From positions 1 to 35,292 of the forward strand of contig JASMLW010000570.1 in NCBI GenBank assembly GCA_030748485.1: 35,292 bases of DNA, in the 5' to 3' direction. The notes under the pieces are model-generated. The model saw nothing but the letters and a program-made list of their open reading frames with translations, had not been told where the DNA came from and ran no database searches. The DNA comes from Pirellulaceae bacterium. Lineage in GTDB: Bacteria; Planctomycetota; Planctomycetia; Pirellulales; Pirellulaceae. The position numbers and the translations under genes were made by a program. Shown piece by piece: positions 7,997 to 18,000 of the stretch (the first letter of the stretch is position 1; every line of letters starts with the position of its first letter).

Positions 7997-9706
7997 ATGG
8001 CTCGTCCCGCCACGCGCCACACCCGCCGAGGCGCGGTCGCCGCGCTTGGGATCCTGCTCCTCGTGGTTGTGCTGGTCGGCGCGGCCGGAGCCTATTTCTA
8101 CTTCTTCGTCGGTTCCGACGAGACAGACCAGGAGTTCATCTTCCACACGGTGGCTCGCGGGCCCTTCAGCCACATTGTGCTCGAACAGGGCGAGATCGAG
8201 AGCTCGAAGAATGTCGAAGTGATCTGCGAAGTCGAGAGCCGCAACAGCAGCGGGACAGCGATTTTGTGGGTGATTGCGGAAGGCGAACATGTGAAGGCGG
8301 GAGACAAGTTGGTGGAGCTGGATTCGTCGGCCTTGGAAGAGGAATTGAAGCAGCAGCGGGTCATCGTCAACACGAGCGGGGCGCTAAAGATCTCAGCCGA
8401 CAGCGCGCTAGAACAGGCCCTGGTGGCGAAAGAGGAGTACCAAAAGGGCACCTTCGTACAAGAAGAGAAACAGATTCTGAGGGACATCCTGCTGGCCGAA
8501 GAGAGCCTCAGTCGAGCTGAGGAGGCGGCTAAGTTCAGCCGCCGTTTGGCCGCCCAGGGCTTCAAGACGAAGCAGCAACTGAAAGCGGACCTGTTCGCCG
8601 TCGAGAGTGCGAAGGTCAGCTTGGATCTCGAGCAGAACAAATTGAAAACGCTGCGGGAAATCACCAAACGCAAGATGGAGATCGGCTTCGATTCCGACAT
8701 CGAATCGGCTCGGGCGCGGGCGGAAGCGGAGGCGAGCAGCCACGAGGAGGAGATCACGAAGCTGGCGGAAGTCGAAGAACAGATCATAAAGTGCGTTATC
8801 GTCGCCCCTGAGGACGGACAGGTCGTGCACGCCAATCGCTACAGCAGCCGGGGCGGCAGCGCCGAGTTTGTCGTTGAGGCCGGAGCCACCGTTCGCGAGC
8901 GGCAGGCGATCATCCGCCTCCCCGATCCGACGAACATGCAGGTCAAAGCCAAGATCAACGAATCACAAGTTCCGCTCGTTAGCTCTGGGATGCCCGTCAG
9001 AATCAAAGTGGGCGCCTTCGATGAAGGCCAGCTCGAGGGCCGCGTGAAAAAGGTCAACAAGTACGCCGAGCCAAGCAGTTGGTGGAGCTCGCAAGTTAAG
9101 GAGTACGGGACTTTCATCGAGATCGTGAATCCCACCGAGGAGATACGCACCGGGATGACGGCCGAGATCAGCATCTTTGTCGACCAGCAGGAAGATGTGC
9201 TGCAGGTTCCCGTCCAGGCGATTCACGAGTACCGAGGCCATGTCTTTTGTTTGGTCCACTCCGGAGCCAACCAGTTCGAGACTCGTGAGATCACGATCGG
9301 AGCCAGCAACGACAAGCAAGCGACAATTGTCAAAGGGCTCGACGAGAACGACCAGCTGGTGATGAATCCTCGCAAACACATCGACCTGATGCAGCTGCCC
9401 GATCTACCCGAACCGAAGGCGGGAGGCCCGACCGCACCGGGCGGCGGCGTTGGCGGAGCCGTCACCGGTCAACCTGCTGGCGGCGGTCAGCAGGCGGACG
9501 CCGGCAAGGGCAGGGGGCCACGCGGCGGCGGTCAACGCGGCAAAGGCGGCAAGGCTGGCGGCAAGGCTGGCGGAGCTGGCAAGAGTCAAGCCACGACAAA
9601 ACAACGTGATGACGCAACAACGAAAGTCTCTGCTACGGATGCGGCAAAAGGTGCGGGGGATTCAAAAGCGAAGGGAGACGCTCGCCCGCAGGGAGCTGGC
9701 GAATGA
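7997..9706 (+). CDS. HlyD/MacA-type periplasmic adaptor of an ABC efflux system
   Basis: 569 residues. A short basic N-terminus is followed by one membrane helix (about 14-38). The soluble part has the adaptor architecture: a split lipoyl-like beta domain (about 60-110, then about 262-300 with CVIVAPEDGQVVHAN), a long alpha-helical hairpin between the halves (about 112-262, charged heptads), a beta-barrel (MQVKAKINESQVPLVSSGMPVRIKV, shown only in part by position) and a membrane-proximal domain. The last 95 residues are Gly/Ala/Lys-rich low complexity (GKGGKAGGKAGGAGKS), unusual for the family. It should bridge the inner-membrane ABC permease and the TolC-like duct. Its TGA overlaps the ATG of the ATPase gene by four bases (ATGA), so the two are coupled. 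A promoter match lies upstream. Confidence 0.9.
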   Translation: MARPATRHTRRGAVAALGILLLVVVLVGAAGAYFYFFVGSDETDQEFIFHTVARGPFSHIVLEQGEIESSKNVEVICEVESRNSSGTAILWVIAEGEHVKAGDKLVELDSSALEEELKQQRVIVNTSGALKISADSALEQALVAKEEYQKGTFVQEEKQILRDILLAEESLSRAEEAAKFSRRLAAQGFKTKQQLKADLFAVESAKVSLDLEQNKLKTLREITKRKMEIGFDSDIESARARAEAEASSHEEEITKLAEVEEQIIKCVIVAPEDGQVVHANRYSSRGGSAEFVVEAGATVRERQAIIRLPDPTNMQVKAKINESQVPLVSSGMPVRIKVGAFDEGQLEGRVKKVNKYAEPSSWWSSQVKEYGTFIEIVNPTEEIRTGMTAEISIFVDQQEDVLQVPVQAIHEYRGHVFCLVHSGANQFETREITIGASNDKQATIVKGLDENDQLVMNPRKHIDLMQLPDLPEPKAGGPTAPGGGVGGAVTGQPAGGGQQADAGKGRGPRGGGQRGKGGKAGGKAGGAGKSQATTKQRDDATTKVSATDAAKGAGDSKAKGDARPQGAGE

Positions 9707-10428
9707 TTCCCGCTGCGCGGTTGGTCGATTTGACCAAAGATTACGTTCTCAAGAGTGAAACGGTCCGCGCGCTGCGCGGCGTGACTTTTGAGATTCCGAC
9801 GGGCGACTACGTCGCCATCATGGGACCCTCCGGATCCGGCAAGAGCACGCTGCTCAACGTGCTGGGATGTTTGGACAAGCCAACCCAGGGCGAAATCTGG
9901 TTGGGCGATAAGAACATCAATCAGATGAACGACAATCAACTGTCGCTCACCCGAGCCACCAGCATCGGCTTCGTGTTCCAGTCGTACAACCTCATCCAGC
10001 AGCTGACGGTCGTCGAGAACATCGAAGTTCCTCTCTACTACCAGGGGCGCATCACATCGAAAGATCGCCAGCGATGCCGTGAACTGGCCGACTTGGTGGG
10101 TCTGGGAGATCGGCTGCGGCACCGGCCGTCGCAATTGTCGGGTGGTCAGCAGCAACGCGTGGCGATCGCCCGCAGTCTGGTCAACGATCCCTTCTTCGTC
10201 TTGGCGGACGAGCCGACCGGAAACCTCGACACCAGCACGACCGACGAGATACTCTCGATCTTTGAGTCGCTCAATCAGGAAGGCAAGACGATCATCATCG
10301 TCACGCATGAAAACGAAGTGTCGGCTCGCACCAAGCGCATCATTCGACTTCGCGACGGATTAGTGCAATCGGACCTGAAGAACGAATCGCGAGTTGCGCG
10401 GAATCAAACTGAGCAAACGACCTCGTAG
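9703..10428 (+). CDS. ABC transporter ATP-binding protein, MacB/LolD type
   Basis: 241 residues, a single nucleotide-binding domain. All hallmarks are present: Walker [10 protein letters not shown] (41-49), Q-loop Gln93 in FVFQSYNLI, signature LSGGQQQR (145-152), Walker B FFVLADE (164-170) with catalytic Glu170, D-loop GNLD and H-loop His202. The sequence [15 protein letters not shown] and the lack of a fused permease are typical of the LolD/MacB/FtsE group, in which the permease is a separate four-helix protein, here the next gene. It should power mechanotransmission through the adaptor rather than classic alternating-access transport. The start overlaps the adaptor stop by four bases. The last 15 residues extend past the usual end. 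Confidence 0.95.
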   Translation: MIPAARLVDLTKDYVLKSETVRALRGVTFEIPTGDYVAIMGPSGSGKSTLLNVLGCLDKPTQGEIWLGDKNINQMNDNQLSLTRATSIGFVFQSYNLIQQLTVVENIEVPLYYQGRITSKDRQRCRELADLVGLGDRLRHRPSQLSGGQQQRVAIARSLVNDPFFVLADEPTGNLDTSTTDEILSIFESLNQEGKTIIIVTHENEVSARTKRIIRLRDGLVQSDLKNESRVARNQTEQTTS

Positions 10429-10466
10429 TTCACTCAATCGCCACTGATCCAGCGGGACGCACATTG

Positions 10467-11792
10467 ATGGTTTGGCTTCGCACATGGGGACTGGGAGTCA
10501 AGAGTTTGCTCCTGCATCCGATGCGGTCGCTGTTGACCGTGCTCGGTATCTTCATCGGCGTGTCGAGCGTGATCTGGTTGTTGGCGATCGGTGAAGGGAT
10601 CAGCATCGAGGCGCAAAAGCAGATCGAGGATCTCGGCGCCGACACGATCATTGTGCGGTCGGTGAAGCCGCCGCCAGAGGTAACCGCCGGCTCGCGCGGC
10701 CCCATCCCTTACGGATTGAAGCGCGAAGAGTACGACATGTTGCTGGAGAACGTGCCGACGATCAAAGGCGCGCTGCCCATTCGCGAGATCCGTCGGCAGT
10801 TCCGCTACAACGACCGCCTGATCGACGGGCGGCTGGTCGGCTGCACGCCCGAATACGCCGACGTGATTCGGCTGTTCAAGGATCGCGGTCGATTCCTCAC
10901 CGACGCCGACGTCAAATACCGCAAGAACCACTGTGTGCTCGCCGCCCGCGTCGCCGAACGACTGTTTCCCTACGAGGACCCCGTCGGCCGCCGAATCTAC
11001 ATCGCCCAGCACACGGATTTCTATCAAATCGTCGGCGTGATGAAGCATCGCAATCCGACCGCCGCGATCGGCGGGTCGCTCGACTCACAAGATTTTTCCA
11101 ACGACGTCTACATTCCGATCAGCACGATGCGGCAGAGGATTGGCGACACGGTGGTCACCCGCGGCAGCGGCACGTTCGAAGGCGAAATGCTGGAGCTCAA
11201 TCAGATCACCTTGCGGGTCCACAAGGTTTCTCAGGTGAAAGAAACGGCTGCGCTGATCCAGGAGGCGCTCAAAGCCCACGACGAAATGCAGGACGTGGCC
11301 ACCGTCGTACCGCTCGAATTGCTCGAACAGGCCAGAAACATGCGACTGATGTTCATGGTCTTCATGGGATTGATCGCGGCGATCTCGCTGCTCGTCGGCG
11401 GCATCGGAATCATGAATATCATGCTGGCGACGGTAACTGAGCGGACGCGAGAAATCGGAATCCGTCGAGCTATCGGCGCTCGCCGAGGCGACATCGTCAG
11501 GCAATTCCTCGTCGAGACGATCGTGCTGTCTGTGGCGGGGGGCCTGACGGGGATCATCGGCGGATTCCTGTGCCCGTCGGTGGTCGATCAAGCTCGCAAT
11601 CTCATCGCTTTCGCCGACCCCAGGCTGATCGACAGTTTGCCGGACGCGGTCCGCACGATGGAGCCGGTCATCGTTTCGGCGTCCATTCCGCTCGCTTTCT
11701 GCATTTCTGTCGGCGTGGGCGTGATTTTTGGCATGTATCCGGCCTACCGAGCCGCCCAGATGGATCCCATTGAAGCGTTGCGGCACGAATAG
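10467..11792 (+). CDS. MacB-type ABC transporter permease
   Basis: 441 residues from ATG 10467; a TTG just before would add one residue. Four membrane segments fit the MacB/FtsX pattern: one at about 20-42 (MRSLLTVLGIFIGVSSVIWL), then an extracytoplasmic domain of about 245 residues (MacB_PCD type, beginning GEGISIEAQKQIEDLGADTI), then three at about 290-318, 350-375 and 400-428. Between helices 2 and 3 is the family motif ATVTERTREIGIRRAIGARR, the cytoplasmic coupling segment for the ATPase. The C-terminus PAYRAAQMDPIEALRHE is also diagnostic. It starts 38 bp after the ATPase gene and finishes the tripartite set. Substrate unknown: MacB relatives export drugs, peptides, siderophores or lipoproteins. 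Confidence 0.95.
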   Translation: MVWLRTWGLGVKSLLLHPMRSLLTVLGIFIGVSSVIWLLAIGEGISIEAQKQIEDLGADTIIVRSVKPPPEVTAGSRGPIPYGLKREEYDMLLENVPTIKGALPIREIRRQFRYNDRLIDGRLVGCTPEYADVIRLFKDRGRFLTDADVKYRKNHCVLAARVAERLFPYEDPVGRRIYIAQHTDFYQIVGVMKHRNPTAAIGGSLDSQDFSNDVYIPISTMRQRIGDTVVTRGSGTFEGEMLELNQITLRVHKVSQVKETAALIQEALKAHDEMQDVATVVPLELLEQARNMRLMFMVFMGLIAAISLLVGGIGIMNIMLATVTERTREIGIRRAIGARRGDIVRQFLVETIVLSVAGGLTGIIGGFLCPSVVDQARNLIAFADPRLIDSLPDAVRTMEPVIVSASIPLAFCISVGVGVIFGMYPAYRAAQMDPIEALRHE

Positions 11793-11948
11793 GCGGGGCC
11801 GCACCCGAGCTAGCCATCGCCTGCCCGCGGCGGCGCCCTGATTGAACAATTCGGCGGCGGAGCAGGCCGCCAACCTCAATTCGAAAACGCCAAAACCGTA
11901 CCAGTTGGTCGCTCGTCTAAGCCATATCCGGGCCTCTGCGCCTCCATC

Positions 11949-11954
11949 TATAAT
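11949..11954 (+). promoter_or_regulatory. TATAAT box upstream of the giant secreted protein
   Basis: A perfect TATAAT 65 bp before the start at 12019, followed by CGCTG. No good -35 lies 16-18 bp upstream. It suggests a promoter for the giant gene separate from the transporter operon, which ends 226 bp upstream of the start. Confidence 0.35.
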
Positions 11955-12018
11955 CGCTGTATCGCCGCAACGCTCGATTTTGCTGAATCAGCACCCCGTC
12001 AGCTCCAGGAGCTCTCGA

Positions 12019-15000
12019 ATGAAACGCCTGCTCGCCATTGTCTTGTTAACCGTCACCTCGGCCTCGGCCAGTTGGGCGGCCGAGATCGACTACATCGAAT
12101 CATTTGTCCTGGCGAAAGATCGCGAGGCGGCGCTCAAGCAGCTGATCCCCGGATCGCGCGAGTACTACTTCTACCACTGCCTGCACTACCTCAATACTGA
12201 GCAATACGACAAGTGCGAGCAGACGCTCAACGATTGGATCAAGCGTTACAAGTCGTCTGGCGGAATCACCGAGACTCAACACCGTCTGGCGCTGTTGACC
12301 TACCACCGCGACCCGCAGAAGACGATCGCCTACATTCAGAAGCACCTGAATCTGTCGTTCAATCACCAGCAGGAGTCGCTGAATTCGACCCCCAATCTCC
12401 CTACGAAGATGGACCAAAAGCTGATCAGCCGGGAACGCTTGAAGCAGCGCGCCATGTCGCGGCGCCCGGACTTGCAGCTGTTCGAAGATGCGGCGTTGGA
12501 GTGGTTGGTGTCGACGAAGCTGACCGCCGATCAACGACGGAATCTGTTGCAGCGGCTACCTCGCCCGGACCACAAGAACCTGGTCAGCTTGGTGGCTGGC
12601 GATCTGGCCTACAAGAACAGCCGCGGCTTCGGATCGCTGCCGATCCACAACCGCCTGATGATCGATCAATTGGACGAGTTGCTGAAACAGCGACCCGAGC
12701 TGCTCAATCAGACAGCGTTCATCAACGCTTATCTGCGGCGGCTGCAACCGGCGGACCCGGTCGCCTGGACTGACGATGTTGAGACTCGCAAGCGGCACTT
12801 GGAGCGAGTTTGGAAATTCGTCGATCGCCTCTCCCCGGTCCACAATTCGTTGAAGGCTCATGTGCTTTACCACCGCCTGCAACTCGACCGCTCGCAAGGA
12901 GTCTACGACCGCGCTCGATTCATGCGGTACGTGCAGTTGCCGCGCCAGGCTCCCAACGTGAAACCGGAGTATTTGAGGACGGAGGCGAACCGTCGCTTCC
13001 CGGCGAATCTCGGTCAGGACTTCCGTTCGGTGACGTTGCTGCCGCCGATCGGCAGCGACGAACGTTTGGTGCGAGTCTTCCTGCAGCACTTCTTTATCGA
13101 GGACGATTCGTACGATTCGTTCGCGGCGTACTTGAACAATGACTACATCAAACACCAGTTTGCGGAAGCCAAGATAGTCAACGGCTTGGGCGATGCGGAG
13201 CGTTGGTACTCGCTCTTGCCGCCGGCTCGCTACAAGGCTTTGAAAGAGCGCGTCGACATCGACTTCGCCGCCACCAACGACAGCATCATTCGCGGCGCGG
13301 CGGCTGTTGAATTGGATGTCTATGTCAAGAACGTGCCCAAGCTGATCGTCAAGGTCTACGAGATCAACACGGCCAACTTCTATCGCCGCAATCAAGTCGA
13401 CGTCAACACCGACATCAATCTCGACGGCTTGGTGCCCAACTACCAAAAGACACACGAATTCGCTGACCCGGCCGAACGTCGGATCAAACGGCGTTTCGAG
13501 TTCCCGCAGCTCGAGAAGCCGGGCGTTTACGTCGTCGACTTCATTGGCAACGGTAAGAATAGCCGCGCTGTCGTCCGCAAAGGAATGTTGCGGCACCTGG
13601 TTCGCAACACGGCGGCAGGTCACGTGTTCACCGTGCTCGACGAACAGAACAAGAAGGTCGTCAAGGCGAGCCTGTGGATGGGCGGCCGCCTCTACAAAGC
13701 GGATGACGACGGCGAAATCACCGTGCCCTACACGAACCAGCCCGGCCAGCGTCCTGTGATTCTGACGCGAGGTGATTTCAACAGTTTGGCGTTCTTCGAT
13801 CACCAGCCGGAGAACTACGAATTGCGAGCCGGCGTTTATGTCGATCGCGAGTCGCTGTTGACGCGGCGGTCTGCCCAAGTTCTGATCCGACCGCAGCTCT
13901 TGCTCAACGGCGAACCGGTCACGACGGCCGTTCTCGACAACATCAAGTTGTCGATTCAGTCGACGGACCAGGACGGAGTCAGTACGTCGGCGGAAGCGAA
14001 TGACTTCAAATTGTTCGACGATCGAGAATCGGTCCACACGATCCATACACCGGGTCGACTGGCTCAACTCAACGTGACGCTCTCCGCCCGCGTGCGGAAT
14101 GTCAGCCAGAACAAAAAGGTTGACCTGGCGACTGGCGAGACCTTCGTGCTCAATCAGATTCAAGCGACGGAGAAAGTGCAGGACATGCACTTTACTCAAG
14201 TCGGCGGTCGCTACGTCATCGAAGTGCTCGGCAAGTCCGGCGAACCGCGATCGGGCCGTCCGGTGACGGTCACGGTCAAGCACCGCGACTTCCGCGAAGT
14301 CGTTCGCGCGTCGCTGCAGACGGACGCCAATGGACACGTCGATCTCGGCGAGTTGGCGGGCGTCACTTCGATCTCGGCGTCAGCGCCGGGAGTGCAGCAG
14401 CGGTCCTGGTCGCCGGTGAGCGACTTGCGGACTTACTATCAAGTTGTCCACGGACGGGTCGGCGAGCCGGTGCGAATTCCCTTCATGAAGCCGGAGCTCA
14501 GTCGATCCCAAGTCTCGCTGCTCGAGCTGCGGGGCGGTGGATTCGCCGTCGACCGTTTCGACAACGTCCGCCAGGCCGCCGGTCTGTTGATTCTCGACGA
14601 CCTCGGCGAAGGCGAATACGATTTGGCGTTCAAGAGCGATGGCCGTCGAATTCGCGTACGCATGATGAAAGGCCGCGAAGATTACGGATACGTGCTCGGC
14701 GAGGGGCGCCAGCACGAAATTCGCGGCGACTCGCCGCTGCAGATCGGTCAAGTCCTGGTCGGCGAGAAGGACGTGCTGGTTCAACTTGTCGGGGCCAACG
14801 ATACAGCTCGCGTCCACGTTTTCGCGAATCGCTACGTTCCCTCGTTCTCCGCATTCGGATTGCTCGGCAAGGTCCGCGACGCCGAACCGGTCGCCGTGAT
14901 CTCGCCCGCCCGCAAGTCGCTCTACTTGTCGGGACGTCAACTGGGAGACGAATATCGATACATCATCGATCGGCAGTACACCAAGCGCTACCCGGGCAAC

Positions 15001-18000
15001 ATGTTGCCCTCGCCGGGCATTCTGCTCAACCCGTTCGCTCTGCGCAACACGGAGACCGACAAGCAGAACGCGCGGCCGGACGCCGATCTCGAAGCAAAAG
15101 ACGATAGCAGTCCCGGCTCGCGGAGCAAGCGCAAGCAGGGGCAGTCCAAACAAGCCGGCAACGCCGACTTCGCCAATCTGGATTTCTTGGCGAACGGCTC
15201 CCCCGTTCAACTGAATCTCAAGCCGGACGAAAAGGGCGTCATCCGAATCTCGCGAGAACTCTTGAAAGATCGACACCTGATCAGCGTGGTCGCCGTCGAT
15301 TCCAACTCGACCGTGAAACGCGCGGTCGCCATGCCCAGTTGGAAGAAGCAGTTCGCCGATCTCAGACTGGCGGCGGGCTTGGACCCCAAAGGTCACTTCA
15401 CACAGAAGAAACAGATCAGCGTGCTCGCTCCGCGGGACGAGTTTGAGATGGACGCTGAAGTTGGCTCGCGGTTCCACGCCTACGACAGTTTGAGCGCCGT
15501 GTACAACGTGTTCGTCACGCTGAATTCAGATCCCAAGTTGGTCGAATTCGGATTCATTCGCGAGTGGAACACGTTTGACCTGCCTAAGAAGATGGAGCTC
15601 TACTCGAAACACGCTTGCCATGAATTGAACTTCTTCGTTCACCAAAAGGACCGTGAGTTCTTCGACAATGTGGTGCGATCGTACCTCGTCCACAAGAAGG
15701 ACAAGACGTTCCTCGATCGCTGGTTGCTCGAAGAGAATCTCATCTCGTACACGCGTCCGTGGACATATCAACAATTGAACATCGTCGAGCGGGTGTTGCT
15801 CGCGCAGCGGCTGAAGCAAGAGCAGTCCCGCGGCGCCCAACACGTGCGAGATTTGTACGATCTGATCCCCCCCAATGTCGAACGCGACCAATTCCTGTAC
15901 ACCTCGGCGCTGAAGTCGGGCGACTTGCAGATTTCGGTTGTCAGCGGGTTCGCAGCTCCCCAAGCGGACGCGGCGGCTCAGGGTCAAACCGCACAGGCGG
16001 CTCCGCGGTCTGGGCGGGGCACAGCCGGCGGTGTCGGCGGCGGCGGATTTGGCTACGGAGGAAAGGGTGGTTTGCACCGCCAAGGCGGTCAGGCGGATGG
16101 CAAGATGGCGGCCAATCGACCAGCCCAGGCAGCCCCGGCAGCCAAGAAGGCCACCGAAGCGCTCAAGGATTCTCAGCTGAACGCGGAGGTCGAGCGCCTC
16201 TCCAAGGAGCTTGCCAAGAATCGCGATCGCGGTCAGCGGATGGATGAGCTGCGGTCACTCGCCCAGGCTGGCGAGAAAGCGATCGCCCGTCGTCGCTCTT
16301 CATCGCGCAACTACATCAAGCTCGATGAGACCCAGGAATGGGCGGAGAATAACTACTACAAACTGCCCATCGAACGGCAAAACCACGAGTTGGTGAGTGT
16401 CAACGGATTCTGGAATGACTACGCGACGGCTGACGCCAAGCAGCCATTCCTTTCCAAGCGTTTCACGGAGGCGACGCGGAACTTCACCGAGATGATGTTC
16501 GCTCTCTCCGTCCTCGACATGCCGCTGCAAGCCAAGGAGACGAAGACCGACTTCGACGAGCGGCGCGTGAGCATTTCGTCGACAAGTCCATTGATCGTCT
16601 TCCACGAGGAGATCGAACCGGTCGGCGCTCCCGATGGCCAAACACCGGTTTTGGTGAGCCAGAATTTTTTCCGTCGAGATGATCGCTACCAGTTCATCAA
16701 CAACCAGCGAGTCGACAAGTACACGACCGGTGAGTTTTTGGTGCACACCGTGTACGGTTGCCAAATCGTCGTGACGAATCCGACGTCGACACCGCGCAAG
16801 CTGGCCGTGCTAACGCAGATCCCCGTCGGCGCTCTGCCTGTCATGAACGGCGACTACACCAAGACGAAGACGCTCGATCTGCAGCCGTACAACACGCAGT
16901 CGATCGAGTACTACTTCTACTTCCCGGCGGAGGGCGATTTCCAGCACTTCCCAGTTCACGTCTCGCAGAACGAGCAGCTCGTCGCTTTCGCCGCTCCCGT
17001 TACTCTGAAGGCGGTTAAGAAGCTGAGCAAAGTGGATCGCCAATCTTGGCAGTACATTTCGCAGTACGGCGAGAATGACGATGTGCTCGACTACCTGAAG
17101 GAGAACAATCCGCATCGAGTCGACCTGAACAAGATTCTGTTCCGCGTGAAGGACCAGAAGTTCTTCGCCCAGGTCACAAGCTACCTAACTCAGCGGAAGG
17201 TCTACCACCACAACTTGTGGTCCTACGCCATCAAGCACAATCACCCGCCGACAGCTCGCGAATTTCTGTTGTACGCCAACAACTTCGCGAACCAGTGCGG
17301 TGTGGCGATCGACAGCCCGTTGTTGACGATCGATCCGGTCGACCGCAAGACGTACCAGCACCTTGAGTATCGCCCGCTGGTCAACGCCCGAGCTCATCAA
17401 TTGGGCGGCCGTCGGCAGATCCTCAATGACCGCCTGCACGCTCAGTATCACCGGCTGTTGCGAGTGCTCAGCTACCAGCGAGATCTGTCGGATCGCGATT
17501 GCTTGTCGCTAACCTATTACATGCTACTGCAGAACCGCATCGACGAAGCGATGGAGTGTTTCGCGCGAGTGAAGCGCGATGAATTGGACACGCAAGTGCA
17601 ATACGACTACTTCACGGCTTACCTGGACTTCTACTCGCCCGAGCGCGAGCTGGCGTCCGGTATCGCCGATCAGTACGCCAAGTATCCAGTCGAGCGTTGG
17701 CGAAACGCGTTCTCGCAACTGTCCGATCAGCTCGCGGAGATTAAGAGCGGCGAAGTTCGGATCGCCGACAAGGATGATCGAGATCAACAGCAGACGCTGC
17801 TCGCCTCGAAGCAACCTACGATCGACCTCGAAGTCGAATCGAAGCAGGTCAAGTTGACGTACGCCAATGTCGGCGAAGTGCAGATCAACTACTACCTGAT
17901 GGACATCGAACTGTTGTTCAGCCGCAACCCGTTCGTGCAGCAGTACGCTGGTCAGTTCTCGAACATTCGCCCCAACGAGGCGCAGCGTGTCGCGCTCGAC

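Noticed and set aside
9703..11792. LolCDE lipoprotein-release system
   Set aside because: The ATPase and permease would fit, but an adaptor and TolC-like duct next to them point to a MacAB-TolC-like system instead.
12556..14337. 593-residue minus-strand frame inside the giant gene
   Set aside because: Antisense to a gene with a clear signal peptide and sensible protein; composition is typical of an antisense shadow in GC-rich DNA.
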